The notes beneath the pieces were generated by a model, which did not search any database, was not told the DNA's origin, and saw nothing but the letters and a program-made list of their open reading frames with translations. The translations under genes and the position numbers were made by a program. From Weissella muntiaci (GTDB lineage Bacteria; Bacillota; Bacilli; Lactobacillales; Lactobacillaceae), in assembly GCF_008107635.1 (NCBI RefSeq), contig NZ_SDGZ01000013.1:1-64000 (forward strand): a stretch of DNA of 64,000 nt, read 5' to 3'. Below are positions 9,048 through 18,563 of this stretch, one piece after another (the first letter of the stretch is position 1; each line of letters begins with the position of its first letter).

Positions 9048-11300
9048 TTACCTCGCTGTATTTAAATCAATCACCTTGGCATCAAATTTAGGCGCTTTAA
9101 TTGTAAAGTATATAATTTGTTGGTCTTCACTTAGACCAGCTAATAAGTCAATCATACGCTCATAGCGCTCAGCATCAAAATCAACAAAGGCGTCATCAAT
9201 CAAAAGTGGTAGATTTACATTGGCACTCACAATTTGACTGAAAGCCAATCGCATTGCGACATATAATTGCTCCGCCGTGCCTTTCGATAGTTCGATAACC
9301 TTGATTGCCTGACCATTTTGATCAATAACTTGTAATTGTTTCCCATGACTGTCGATCTGCTGATAACGATTGTTAGTCAAAAAAGCAAAATATTGTTGAC
9401 TAAGTCTCAGCATATCCGGTAAACGATCACCAATCGTTGTACTCAAAGTTGCATTAATCCACTGCGCTGCCAGCCGCTCAACCAAGATGTTCTGTAACTC
9501 AAAACTAGCCTCAGCTTGTAAATCAGCCAGTTTTTGTTTTGCTTGTTGGATCTGTCCGTCATTTGCCAGCCGTTCCAACCGAACGTCGATTGTTGCGATC
9601 TCCTGTTGCACCTGATTCATTGCCGTATTCAACTCAACATCGCTCGTCTGAGGTGTCTTACCCAATGTTTCTCTCAGCACATTCCGATCTGCCCCACCAA
9701 GTTGTTCAGTCAAGGTTTGCTGTTCGTGATGCAAATTTCGCCTCTGTTCATCTGCTTGCCGTCGAATTGTAAGATCCGTGCTATCTTTAACCACTAATTG
9801 GGCTAACAACGTTGCTTGTTGCCCACGTAGCTGAGCCAATTGCGTACGTTGCTGATTCCGAGTAGTCACTTCTGCCTGAAAATTCGCCAGTTTCTGTTGA
9901 TAACTTTCTGGACTTAGGTCGCGCCCAATCCACGCCAGTTGCTCACGAAGTTCGCTCATCTTTGGCATCAATTCCTGCAACCGAGCATTATTTTCTGTAA
10001 TACTCTGATCCAACTGTTTTAGACGTCCCTCATCCGAATTATCAGTCATTGGCTGTTGCTCACTTGAAGCCGTCTGTGCTTGATTCCGACTCTGAAAACC
10101 AACCCCAACACTGATTAACCCGACAAGCATAAAAATCCCTGCCAACAGAGTCTGTTGACCAAGCAGTCCGACCACTGCGACCACAAGTGCTAACCCAGCC
10201 AAAGCCCACATAACTTTGCTAAGCACTGGCGTTGTTACAGTTGATGCACCCTGCTCGGTAGTTGCAACTGGTACTGTTTGCCAGCCATGTTGCGTCATAA
10301 TATGCTGTCGTTCAGCTTGTAGATCCAATTGACGCTGGACCAATAATTTTTGTTCGCGGTCGTTGATTGCCAATTGTGCGATTACATCACTAGCTTGACC
10401 GATTGCAGCTGCACTGGGAAGCTCATCATTTTCATTTGGCGTTTGAACTGCAATTTTAGCTGTTACGGCATCGTATTCATTCACTAATTGCTGATCCAAC
10501 ATCACCGGTAATTTCGTCAACCGTTCTTCAACGATCTCCAAACGCTGTAATACAGGCAATAAATGTTGATTTGCTAAGGTTACATGTTCATCAGCACGAA
10601 CTGTCGCGGCTGTACTTTGTAGTTGCTCGAGTCGGCTTTGTAGATCCGTTCGTTCCTGCAACAAGCTAGCCGTTAATGGTTGACCAGTAATTAGCTTCTG
10701 CATCGCCTGCTTAGCATCATCAACTTGTTTTAATAATTGATTCATGGGACGTTTGGCTGTCTTTGTTGCACCAAACTCATTTGCTGCCGTCTGTTCCAAG
10801 TCATTTGCGATCTGAACCCATTTATCACTTCCGGGCATTGCAAGTTGTCGCAAACGTTTTGCAAACTCGTCCGGCTTCAACGAGAAGATTGCTAATAAAT
10901 CGGTTTGATTGAAAGAAAAGACTGCTTCAAAAGTTTCACGATCAATCGGCCCTAATAACTCAGCCAAAAAGTTCTCAGGATCTGCAAGTTCCTGCTGATT
11001 TACAAGATTGGTAATCTTCAATTCACTCTTGGTTCGGCCAAAACGACTTAACTCATATCGCACCCCCTGATGTTCAAAGATAATCTTCCCACCATAAACA
11101 TCCTGCTCGGCAGCTTGATAGGTGTTGACGCGATTACCACGCTTCTGGGGAAAACCGTATAACATTGCCACGATAAACTGGTGCAGTGTCGTCTTACCGC
11201 TCCCGTTTGGCCCATAAATTGCATTCAAACCTGTCGCAAAATCAAATTCTCGATCATGCCACTGACCAAAACCTCTAACGCTTGCCGTTTCAATTTTCAT
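9048..11300 (-). CDS. yhaN: SbcC/Rad50-like AAA ATPase YhaN
   Basis: This 750-residue protein has a Rad50-type split ATPase. The Walker A motif is GPNGSGKTTLHQ near residue 31, and the C-terminal half holds LSKGTAEQLYVAMRLAFS and LPLLIDDAFVDFD. The centre is a long Gln/Leu-rich coiled coil. Within it, around residues 355-405, are two hydrophobic segments that look membrane-spanning, a known oddity of YhaN relative to SbcC. It overlaps the nuclease gene yhaO by 11 bases, so the two are translationally coupled and probably form an SbcCD-like complex. Confidence 0.9.
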   Translation of the reverse strand: MKIETASVRGFGQWHDREFDFATGLNAIYGPNGSGKTTLHQFIVAMLYGFPQKRGNRVNTYQAAEQDVYGGKIIFEHQGVRYELSRFGRTKSELKITNLVNQQELADPENFLAELLGPIDRETFEAVFSFNQTDLLAIFSLKPDEFAKRLRQLAMPGSDKWVQIANDLEQTAANEFGATKTAKRPMNQLLKQVDDAKQAMQKLITGQPLTASLLQERTDLQSRLEQLQSTAATVRADEHVTLANQHLLPVLQRLEIVEERLTKLPVMLDQQLVNEYDAVTAKIAVQTPNENDELPSAAAIGQASDVIAQLAINDREQKLLVQRQLDLQAERQHIMTQHGWQTVPVATTEQGASTVTTPVLSKVMWALAGLALVVAVVGLLGQQTLLAGIFMLVGLISVGVGFQSRNQAQTASSEQQPMTDNSDEGRLKQLDQSITENNARLQELMPKMSELREQLAWIGRDLSPESYQQKLANFQAEVTTRNQQRTQLAQLRGQQATLLAQLVVKDSTDLTIRRQADEQRRNLHHEQQTLTEQLGGADRNVLRETLGKTPQTSDVELNTAMNQVQQEIATIDVRLERLANDGQIQQAKQKLADLQAEASFELQNILVERLAAQWINATLSTTIGDRLPDMLRLSQQYFAFLTNNRYQQIDSHGKQLQVIDQNGQAIKVIELSKGTAEQLYVAMRLAFSQIVSANVNLPLLIDDAFVDFDAERYERMIDLLAGLSEDQQIIYFTIKAPKFDAKVIDLNTAR

Positions 11301-12492
11301 CTAAGCTTACATCCTTACCTAACAATTGTAATTTCACTTTCACCATATCCATAATTTCGGTTAATTTTTCATCATTCAAAAATTCATCTAGTAACTCGGG
11401 ATCATGAACTTGTTTCAAACCTGCCGCCTGCATATTATCAAGCGTAAAAATTTCTGTAACATTATTATCCCAAGCATCCACCGGCAGATGTGGCAATTGC
11501 ACTGTTTTCTGTAGCTCCTTCAAACTGATTTGCCAGATATACCAAGGGTCACGTGTCTGAGAACTTTGTGCAAGCTGGGCTTGCAGTTGCCCATTCGCAA
11601 TCAAAGACAATACCCGTGCATCATCGCTGATAATACGCAAGTTAATCAAAGAGAAGTTCTCGGAATCGCCTTGGATAGACTTTCTGATATATGCAACTAA
11701 TTCATTGGTAGCAAGATTCATTGGAATCTCAAGTTCTTCTTCTGCCCAAATAATCGGAGCAACTGCTACGAACGTTGGGATAAGCTGCCCATTTTGATCT
11801 GTAACCAAATAATATCCCTTATCACCTGACTCATTTTTATTTAAGCCTTGCAAATTACCAGAATAACCAATAAAAGGTTCCGTTTGTAAGGTCTGCCGTA
11901 AGTGAATATGCCCTAGCGCCCAGTAATCATAATGCTTCTCATTCATCGCTGTTAATGCAAATGGGGCGTAATTGCCACTACCGGCACGGCCTAACTCACC
12001 ATGATACATCCCAAGATGATATTTACTGCCAGTCTGTTTGACCGGAAATTGATCGATCATTGCAGTCTCAATATGCTGCTGACCATATGAAAAGCCTGAT
12101 ATAGCGACCGATTCCCCCGCCTTAGTAGTTAACTGCATCGTCGTGACTGACTCATCAAACAGATGCACATTGCTAGGCCATGGGAAATCAACCCTTTTAC
12201 TAGCAAGATAATCATGATTTCCAAAACTTAAAAATACTGTAATTGATGCTGCTCTCAATTCATCAAATGCTTTCAAGACCGTCAATTCGATTTGCGCATC
12301 TACTTCATTCGAATTAAAAAGATCTCCCGGTAGCAAAACAAAATCAACCTGCTCCGCAATCGCGTCAGCAATCAACCTTCGAAAAGCAGTATTCCCTGCG
12401 TCCTGTACAATATTTTGCACCCAATTCGGTAAATTTCTCAGTCCTAAAAATGGATTTCCCAAATGAATGTCACCTGCATGAATGAATTTCAT
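11290..12492 (-). CDS. yhaO: SbcD/Mre11-like metallophosphoesterase YhaO
   Basis: The 400-residue protein starts with phosphoesterase motif I (AGDIHLGNPF). It then shows the motif II-like LLPGDLFNS near residue 55, SFGNHDY near residue 90, and GHIHLRQTL near residue 205, all metal ligands of the Mre11 class. The C-terminal third is the family-specific cap. It likely provides the nuclease partner for YhaN. The ATG has GAGGAG upstream. Predicted location is cytoplasmic, at the membrane if YhaN is anchored there. Confidence 0.9.
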   Translation of the reverse strand: MKFIHAGDIHLGNPFLGLRNLPNWVQNIVQDAGNTAFRRLIADAIAEQVDFVLLPGDLFNSNEVDAQIELTVLKAFDELRAASITVFLSFGNHDYLASKRVDFPWPSNVHLFDESVTTMQLTTKAGESVAISGFSYGQQHIETAMIDQFPVKQTGSKYHLGMYHGELGRAGSGNYAPFALTAMNEKHYDYWALGHIHLRQTLQTEPFIGYSGNLQGLNKNESGDKGYYLVTDQNGQLIPTFVAVAPIIWAEEELEIPMNLATNELVAYIRKSIQGDSENFSLINLRIISDDARVLSLIANGQLQAQLAQSSQTRDPWYIWQISLKELQKTVQLPHLPVDAWDNNVTEIFTLDNMQAAGLKQVHDPELLDEFLNDEKLTEIMDMVKVKLQLLGKDVSLDEN

Positions 12493-12594
12493 CTCTCGCT
12501 CCTCAATAACGCTTGTTTCTTAATATTAATGATACACAAAATTTTTGACTAGGTCATGCTGATTAAAACTATTCTGCCCTACATGGCATTTTCG

Positions 12595-12635
12595 AAAAAA
12601 AGGTGGTGTCCATTTAATTGAATGAACACCACCTC
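12595..12635 (-). terminator. Terminator of the argR-pbp-yheA group
   Basis: On the minus strand AGGTGGTGT and ACACCACCT pair around an AT-rich loop, followed by seven T. It lies 15 bases after the stop of the YheA-type gene. Confidence 0.85.
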
Positions 12636-12649
12636 TTTAATAATTAGAT

Positions 12650-12994
12650 TTACTTAGCTGCATAAAGTTGTGCAATTGGCTTTGTGATAATGTCGTTGAT
12701 TTCCATCAACAAGGCATTCAAAGCTTGCTCTGCTTGCATCAAATTCTTCAACGGCTCAATTGCATCCATCTCGGTTGCGACTGCTTGCCAATTCTTAACT
12801 TGCTCTTCATTTGGTTCTTGACCTGCTTGCATGGTTGCATTGATGTCCGCTTGCGCAGTTTGGAAACGACCAAACACCTCAGACGCAGTAGGATCTGCTT
12901 GAACTGCCGCAAAGGCATCACGCAAAGTCTTATATTGCGCCGTCTCAACTAGTTCGCCCTGCAACTTGTTTACTGTATCATAAATATTAATCAT
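12650..12994 (-). CDS. YlbF/YmcA family protein (YheA type)
   Basis: This 114-residue, largely helical protein has the family's pattern of an N-terminal helix (VNKLQGELVETAQYKTLRDA), an FQTAQADIN segment and a C-terminal LNALLMEINDII. The YlbF/YmcA/YheA (DUF964) family includes helical proteins that control RNase Y or act in competence and biofilm pathways. The single-domain YheA branch has no well-defined role. It is the last gene of a run from argR through the penicillin-binding protein, and a strong terminator follows. Confidence 0.75.
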   Translation of the reverse strand: MINIYDTVNKLQGELVETAQYKTLRDAFAAVQADPTASEVFGRFQTAQADINATMQAGQEPNEEQVKNWQAVATEMDAIEPLKNLMQAEQALNALLMEINDIITKPIAQLYAAK

Positions 12995-13036
12995 ATTCTT
13001 ACCATCCTTTTTAGCTATTATCGCATACTTTAATTA

Positions 13037-15163
13037 CTAATTACCAAAGATTCCCTGAACCAAATTATTTGCCCCCTTGCTAATATCGTTCCATGCTGAC
13101 TCAAGGCCGCTCTTAATGCTTTTCGTGATATTACTTGTGGCGTTTGACACTGAATCACTTGTTGAACTAGCACTTGATGAAGCACTAGCGGCTTGATTTG
13201 CAAGAGTCGTTTCAACACTCGAAACACCGAATTTGGTTTGATCCGTGTTGGGGATGATATCCTCCAACTCAGTTTTAATTAGTGGCCCAACCGTCTTCGA
13301 CAAGTATGGCGAGATATAATCTGTTTCTGAGGTTGAATCTAAACCACCCCAGGTTACATTAACAATATCCGGCGTATAAGCCACCGCCCATGAATCAGTC
13401 GCCGCCGCCGTGTTCTCGTCGGCAGCAACTTCTGTCGTACCGGTCTTTCCTGCAACGGTGTAACCACTTGGCTTAGCAGAAGCACCGGTTCCGTAAGTAT
13501 AAACTCCCAGCATCATCTGTGTCATTTGATTAGCAACCTTCTCCGACCAAACCCGTGTTTGCTTTGATTGATAGGTTGCCACTTCCTTCCCAGAAGAATC
13601 AACGATCTTAGTAATGAAGTGAGCATTTGACATCACCCCACCATTGGCAAAACTCGTGTATGCTTGCGCCAATTGCATTGGGGTGACACCCTTGGTTAAT
13701 CCACCAATTGCCATTGATAAATTCTTGTCCTTTTTGGTCAATGGTAATCCAGCTTTTACACCAGCATCATAACCCGCTGATACACCGATTTGATCCAAGA
13801 TCCAAACCGCCGGAATATTATAAGAATTCTCAATCGCTTTATACATTGGTACATCTGCCGAAGTATAGTTGCTTGCATTGGTTGGTGTGTAACTATCTGA
13901 ACCGAATGCAGTCGGCTGATTCTTTAACATTGAGTCGTAACTGAAGCCACGACTAAGTGCTGGTGCATAATCCACAATCGGCTTAATCGTCGATCCTGGT
14001 TGCCGATATGATTGCGTCGCTCTATTGAGCCCCAGGAAGACATGATCACCACGACCACCAACAACTGCTCGTACGCCCCCCGTTTTGGCGTCCAAAACAA
14101 TACTGGCTGCCTGCGAGTTCTCGCCAATGGGGTTTAAACTGTCATCAGCAAAGGCATTTTGAACGTTCGTCTGATCCTTTTGATTTAAGGTCGTATAAAT
14201 TCGATAACCATTATTCAACAAATCAGCCTGGGAAATCCCATATTTGGAGGTTGCCTCTTCTAAGACTGCATCAAAATAATATGGATAATCATAGCCATTT
14301 GAACCAAGATTATGTTCACTAGCACCAAGTGCTGTCGCCTTATAACCGGTGGCTGCACTTGCTGAAAGCTTCTTATTATTAACCATGTTCTCAAGAACTT
14401 GATTTCGACGTGCTAATGCACCACTAGCATTATTAAACGGATTATAACCATTTGGTGACTGCAACATGCCGACTAACATGGCCGCTTGATCAACCGTCAA
14501 ATCAGCTGCGTTCACCCCAAAATACTTTTCAGCAGCATCTTGGATTCCCCAAACGTCCTCACCAAAATATGAAGAATTCAGATACATGGTCAAGATATCC
14601 TTTTTGCTGTAAACCTTCTCTACCTGAATAGCCAAGAATAATTCTCGTACCTTACGCGTAATACTTTGATTTTGTGTCAAAAAGGCATTTTTAACCAACT
14701 GCTGAGTTAGGGTCGAACCACCAGCAGCAGCATTGACCCCGCGAATTCGATACCAAATCGTTGTTAAAACTCCCCGCGTCATCCCAGTTATTGAAAAACC
14801 TGGTTCATGATAGAAATTGCGATCCTCAGTCGAAATTAACGCATTAACCACGTTGGGCGAGATCTTACTATATTCAATATAATTTCCCTTTTGACCAGCA
14901 ATCGAGCCTGCCTTTGCGCCGTCGGCGTCGTAAACCGTCGTCGGAGTTTTTAATTGGCTCATTAAATCACGGACATCCGTAGTCTTTGCCTCAAAGGTTC
15001 CCAATACACTGACAGTCAAAAAAATAGCTAGCATAACAGCTACCAGCCAACGGTTAATTTGAAAACGATACCACCATGGTTTCACATGCTTAGCAAACCA
15101 CGGCGTTATGTGCCGTTTGTGCCAGGCACGCCATCGTTTAAATATATTTTTCTTTGATTTCAT
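13037..15163 (-). CDS. pbp2A: Class A penicillin-binding protein (PBP2A-like)
   Basis: The 708-residue bifunctional enzyme makes and cross-links peptidoglycan outside the membrane. It has a cytoplasmic Lys/Trp-rich N terminus and one membrane anchor at about residues 37-58. The glycosyltransferase domain is marked by STEDRNFYHEPG, GGSTLTQQLVKNAFL and VEKVYSKKDILTMYLN. The transpeptidase domain has the active-site STIKP (SxxK), SYN and KTGTTE motifs. The C terminus is a Ser/Thr/Asn-rich tail of about 60 residues. The start codon lies one base after the argR stop, so translation is probably coupled to that regulator. Confidence 0.92.
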   Translation of the reverse strand: MKSKKNIFKRWRAWHKRHITPWFAKHVKPWWYRFQINRWLVAVMLAIFLTVSVLGTFEAKTTDVRDLMSQLKTPTTVYDADGAKAGSIAGQKGNYIEYSKISPNVVNALISTEDRNFYHEPGFSITGMTRGVLTTIWYRIRGVNAAAGGSTLTQQLVKNAFLTQNQSITRKVRELFLAIQVEKVYSKKDILTMYLNSSYFGEDVWGIQDAAEKYFGVNAADLTVDQAAMLVGMLQSPNGYNPFNNASGALARRNQVLENMVNNKKLSASAATGYKATALGASEHNLGSNGYDYPYYFDAVLEEATSKYGISQADLLNNGYRIYTTLNQKDQTNVQNAFADDSLNPIGENSQAASIVLDAKTGGVRAVVGGRGDHVFLGLNRATQSYRQPGSTIKPIVDYAPALSRGFSYDSMLKNQPTAFGSDSYTPTNASNYTSADVPMYKAIENSYNIPAVWILDQIGVSAGYDAGVKAGLPLTKKDKNLSMAIGGLTKGVTPMQLAQAYTSFANGGVMSNAHFITKIVDSSGKEVATYQSKQTRVWSEKVANQMTQMMLGVYTYGTGASAKPSGYTVAGKTGTTEVAADENTAAATDSWAVAYTPDIVNVTWGGLDSTSETDYISPYLSKTVGPLIKTELEDIIPNTDQTKFGVSSVETTLANQAASASSSASSTSDSVSNATSNITKSIKSGLESAWNDISKGANNLVQGIFGN

Positions 15164-15164
15164 A

Positions 15165-15626
15165 CTAATTCCAACTATTAAATAATGCTTCTAAGCGTTC
15201 AGCTGCTTCAACTGATGGCGCCGTCACATAAATTGTATCGTGACCTGCTAACGTGCCAAGCAGATCATCCATTTCTTCATCGTCCAACGCGGCACCAAGA
15301 CGATTACCATAGCCAGGCAAGGTTTTAATAACAATCATGAACTCAACGCGTTGCATCGTTTGCACCAAGTCACCAAATAAGTTTGCTAGCTTATCACCAT
15401 CTTCAGCTAAATTACCATCGATGGTCATCAATTGATACCGAATTTGACCTTGACTATCAGGACGTCGAATGATCATCAATTCTTTAATATCACGAGAAAC
15501 TGTTGCTTGGGTAACTTCCATCCCTGCTTCTTCAAGGTGCAACATCAACTCTTCTTGTGAATCAATCACTTCATCTTCAATTAATCTCAGAATCAATGCT
15601 TGTCGTTCTTTCTTGCGCAGTGCCAT
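15165..15626 (-). CDS. argR: Arginine repressor family protein ArgR
   Basis: The protein has about 153 residues. Its N-terminal winged helix (MALRKKERQALIL onward, with QATVSRDIKEL as recognition region) binds ARG boxes. Its C-terminal domain ends with the arginine-binding and hexamer segment GTLAGHDTIYV. It controls arginine synthesis or breakdown in other Firmicutes. I chose ATG 15626 because GGGGG lies upstream and MALRKKERQ matches family N termini; an in-frame ATG 15 bases earlier is possible. The class A PBP gene follows one base later. No arginine pathway genes are in the window apart from argS 4 kb away. Confidence 0.9.
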   Translation of the reverse strand: MALRKKERQALILRLIEDEVIDSQEELMLHLEEAGMEVTQATVSRDIKELMIIRRPDSQGQIRYQLMTIDGNLAEDGDKLANLFGDLVQTMQRVEFMIVIKTLPGYGNRLGAALDDEEMDDLLGTLAGHDTIYVTAPSVEAAERLEALFNSWN

Positions 15627-15712
15627 TTGAATAACCCCCATGGACCGATCTCATTATCAGTATTATACCTGATTTATTTAATATTTTCTTAATCACTAAG
15701 CAAATTTAAATA

Positions 15713-15779
15713 AAAGGCCACCGGCCTTAATAATAAAATGACCATAACGGTCAATTTATTACTAAAACCGGTAGCCTCG
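15713..15779 (-). terminator. Long compound hairpin terminator of the ABC exporter operon
   Basis: On the minus strand GAGGCTACCGG pairs with CCGGTGGCCTT, AGTAATAAA with TTTATTATT, and TTGACC with GGTCAT. Together they form an almost continuous stem of about 65 bases just after the permease stop, followed by TTTTATTT. Confidence 0.7.
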
Positions 15780-15781
15780 TT

Positions 15782-17395
15782 CTAAACAAGATCTCGCCGA
15801 CGATAACCAATGTAACCCACGATCATTAATAAAATCGCTAACATCAACATCCCCGCAAGCGTAGTCATACCTACATTTGTAACTGGCAAATGGTATGTCC
15901 AACCAAAGGGCGAGAATTTAAGCAGTCTAACTGGAACGTGAAACATATTTTTCATATAGGTCAACAAGAAAAAGACGCCAAAATAACCGTATAAGATTCC
16001 AATTAACCGCGGAAACCAGCCAATGAAAATTGCTACAATGCCGACTGCCAACACAATTGTTGGCATGTAGCCCCATAATGCCTTGATAAACATGCTATGT
16101 GGGATTTTTTGACTCACAGTTTGGCTAGCTGCAAACCATAGGGTTAGTAATCCAGCCGTCCACGTCAATAATCCGGTAACAACGCCTCCCACTGTATACG
16201 TCCAAAACAAACGTGTTCTTGTAACCGCGCTACCACTAATGAGGTCATAAGCCCCGGATCGGGCATCTTTATTTTGCCGTTGCATAACCATGACTGCCGC
16301 AAAGATTGCCATTGCCGCCATAAAGACAATGATCATTGCCAGAAATGAACTGTACACCTGATTCTGCAAGCGATGAATTGCATTCACTCCTAGAATTTGC
16401 TGTAGTTCCGGTGAAGTATCAACCATTTTGCCAACTTGAGCAAACAATCCACCGTACATACCACCCAAAAAGATTAATCCAATCGTCCAACCCAATACCA
16501 ATTTACGTTCCAACCGGATAAATAATGTCACAAAACCTCGTAACATCGGTCCAGCCTTTGCACGACCGTGTTCATTACCTTGGATAATTCCGGCACCCAA
16601 GTCACGCTGCTGAATCATCCAATAACTAGCAGCAAATGCAATCAAAATTACCAGCAACATTGGTACCAAATAGCTGATCCGATTTTGCGCAAAGATCTGC
16701 ATATCTTCCAACCAATTAAAAGGCGAGACAATGTGCCAAGCTGGGTAATGCTTTTCGGCATCGACCACTGAACGCATTCCATATGTCAACAACAATACGG
16801 CAAAGGAAAATAGGGACGCCGAACGTGCCTCCGCAAAAAGCTGCGCAGCCAAAACGGAAATTGCACCAAACATCAGTCCAAAGATTGCTAATGAACCTGC
16901 AAAAAGCGCATAACCCGCTAAATTCGCACCATTCATCGCAATTGTTGCCGAACCAATAAACATAAACAATCCCGACAAAATATTTACCAGGAGCAACTCT
17001 GTCATCATAACCGATAATGGGAGCGTCGTCTTAATTGCTCGCGAACGAATTAACTCAGTCGCACCAGATTCCTCATCACCCCGGGTTCCCCGAATCGCAA
17101 TCTGAATATTCATGATTGCCGCTAGCACCCCCATCATCGCCATCATTAATGCACCAAAGAGCACAGCTGTCGTCATCGGATGCACGTCTGGTAGCCGACC
17201 AAATAATGCCGCAATCATCGGCGAATCCATCATGTTTTTCAATGAGGCGATCTCACTATTTGTACCATACAAAGTCGCCAGCTTTGATACTCCTGATACC
17301 ACCATCGCAACATTGATCACTATCCATAGTGCGATTACTTTAGTGTCTCGCTTGAGATTAGCAATTAATAACCAACGAAAATTATTTTTGATCAT
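15782..17395 (-). CDS. ABC transporter permease (ABC-2 type exporter)
   Basis: The 537-residue membrane protein has about 12 hydrophobic segments in two similar halves. Each half begins with a cytoplasmic stretch and a MIKNNFRWLLIANLKRD or FIRLERKLVLGWTIGL type entry. This layout is seen in Firmicute multidrug or antimicrobial ABC-2 permeases. It overlaps the upstream ATPase gene by 14 bases, so the two form one transporter. The substrate cannot be told from sequence. The divergent TetR gene suggests induction by a toxic or signal molecule. Confidence 0.8.
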   Translation of the reverse strand: MIKNNFRWLLIANLKRDTKVIALWIVINVAMVVSGVSKLATLYGTNSEIASLKNMMDSPMIAALFGRLPDVHPMTTAVLFGALMMAMMGVLAAIMNIQIAIRGTRGDEESGATELIRSRAIKTTLPLSVMMTELLLVNILSGLFMFIGSATIAMNGANLAGYALFAGSLAIFGLMFGAISVLAAQLFAEARSASLFSFAVLLLTYGMRSVVDAEKHYPAWHIVSPFNWLEDMQIFAQNRISYLVPMLLVILIAFAASYWMIQQRDLGAGIIQGNEHGRAKAGPMLRGFVTLFIRLERKLVLGWTIGLIFLGGMYGGLFAQVGKMVDTSPELQQILGVNAIHRLQNQVYSSFLAMIIVFMAAMAIFAAVMVMQRQNKDARSGAYDLISGSAVTRTRLFWTYTVGGVVTGLLTWTAGLLTLWFAASQTVSQKIPHSMFIKALWGYMPTIVLAVGIVAIFIGWFPRLIGILYGYFGVFFLLTYMKNMFHVPVRLLKFSPFGWTYHLPVTNVGMTTLAGMLMLAILLMIVGYIGYRRRDLV

Positions 17396-18287
17396 TTGCC
17401 GTCACCCCATTATCTAGGTAGAACTGCATAAACATATCTTCCAAGGTCGGCGGAGTAATCTGAACATCATGTACCTGTGCCTGCGCCAATTCTGCCAAAA
17501 CGCTTGGTAATTGTTCATGAGTTACAGTAAAACTGATCTTTGAATTTTGTTGCGTAAAGTTGTCCAAAGCTGCGAACCCAGTAACTACCTCCGAATCAGT
17601 TATCACCGCACGAACATTGACGGCCGACAATTCTTGCATCTCAGTCAGCGCCCCAACCTTAACAATCTCACCAGTTCTAATAATTGCCACCCGATCAACC
17701 ATTTTCTCAACTTCCGACAAGATATGTGATGACAGCAAAACTGTCTTGCCAGCAGCCTTTAATTTAAGAACTTCTTCTTGAAAATTACGCTCTTGCAGTG
17801 GATCCAAGCCAGAAGTTGGCTCATCAAAAATATATAAATCAACATCGGCCGAAAATGCAGCAATCAAGGCAACCTTCTGCCGATTTCCTTTTGAATATGT
17901 CCGTGCCTTCTTCTTCGGATCCAATTCAAACTTCTTAATCAGTTCATCGGTGTGCTTTGAGCGTTCATGCCCTCCAAGACGCAAAAGTAGATCAATCGTT
18001 TCACCTCCAGTAAGGTTGGGCCAAAGGAACACATCCCCTGGGACATACGCAATCTTCTTGTGACTCTCTAGCACATTACTAGTTGCATCTTCACCCATTA
18101 ACTCGATCTTTCCACTATCACGTTTTAATAGCCCTAGAATCGTCCGAATCGCTGTTGATTTTCCGGCACCGTTAGGACCTAGGAAACCAAAAACTTCCCC
18201 TTCCTCAATCGAAAATGTTACGTCTTTCAGTGCTTGAAACTTTCCAAAAGACTTATTTACCCCAGCTAATTCAAGTACCTTAACCAT
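17382..18287 (-). CDS. ABC transporter ATP-binding protein
   Basis: The protein has about 301 residues. Walker A is GPNGAGKSTAIRTI, the signature region is TYSKGNRQKVALIAAFS and Walker B is LYIFDEPTSGLDPLQE, followed by the switch histidine in LLSSHILSEVE. The C-terminal 80 residues form the accessory domain typical of ABC-2 exporters. The start is ATG 18287 with GAGGAG six bases upstream; the longer open frame to 18404 lacks a ribosome site. Its partner permease overlaps its 3' end. A TetR gene is transcribed divergently 276 bases away and is the likely regulator. Confidence 0.88.
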   Translation of the reverse strand: MVKVLELAGVNKSFGKFQALKDVTFSIEEGEVFGFLGPNGAGKSTAIRTILGLLKRDSGKIELMGEDATSNVLESHKKIAYVPGDVFLWPNLTGGETIDLLLRLGGHERSKHTDELIKKFELDPKKKARTYSKGNRQKVALIAAFSADVDLYIFDEPTSGLDPLQERNFQEEVLKLKAAGKTVLLSSHILSEVEKMVDRVAIIRTGEIVKVGALTEMQELSAVNVRAVITDSEVVTGFAALDNFTQQNSKISFTVTHEQLPSVLAELAQAQVHDVQITPPTLEDMFMQFYLDNGVTANDQK

Positions 18288-18563
18288 ATTATTCTCCTCA
18301 ATCTCTATAAATGCATGCTGTGTTAATTTAGTATGCTCGTATATATTTTCATTAACAAGCAAAAGTGAAATGAAAGAGCAATTATTTTTGTTTTCAGCGT
18401 CCAAAAACTAAAATCTTTCTGTCCTAACAACATTTATCCCTTAAACAACCCAGTCTAAAAGTAAAATAGCAGTCATCAATGATTACCTCAGATTATAATA
18501 CAAAAATATGAATTTTAGCGGTATACTATGCAGAGAAAACTTGAAGAAAAGAGCACTCACAAT

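Noticed and set aside
17382-18404. Longer start at 18404 for the ABC ATPase
   Set aside because: The extra 39 residues are unlike the family and lack a ribosome site; ATG 18287 has GAGGAG at proper spacing.
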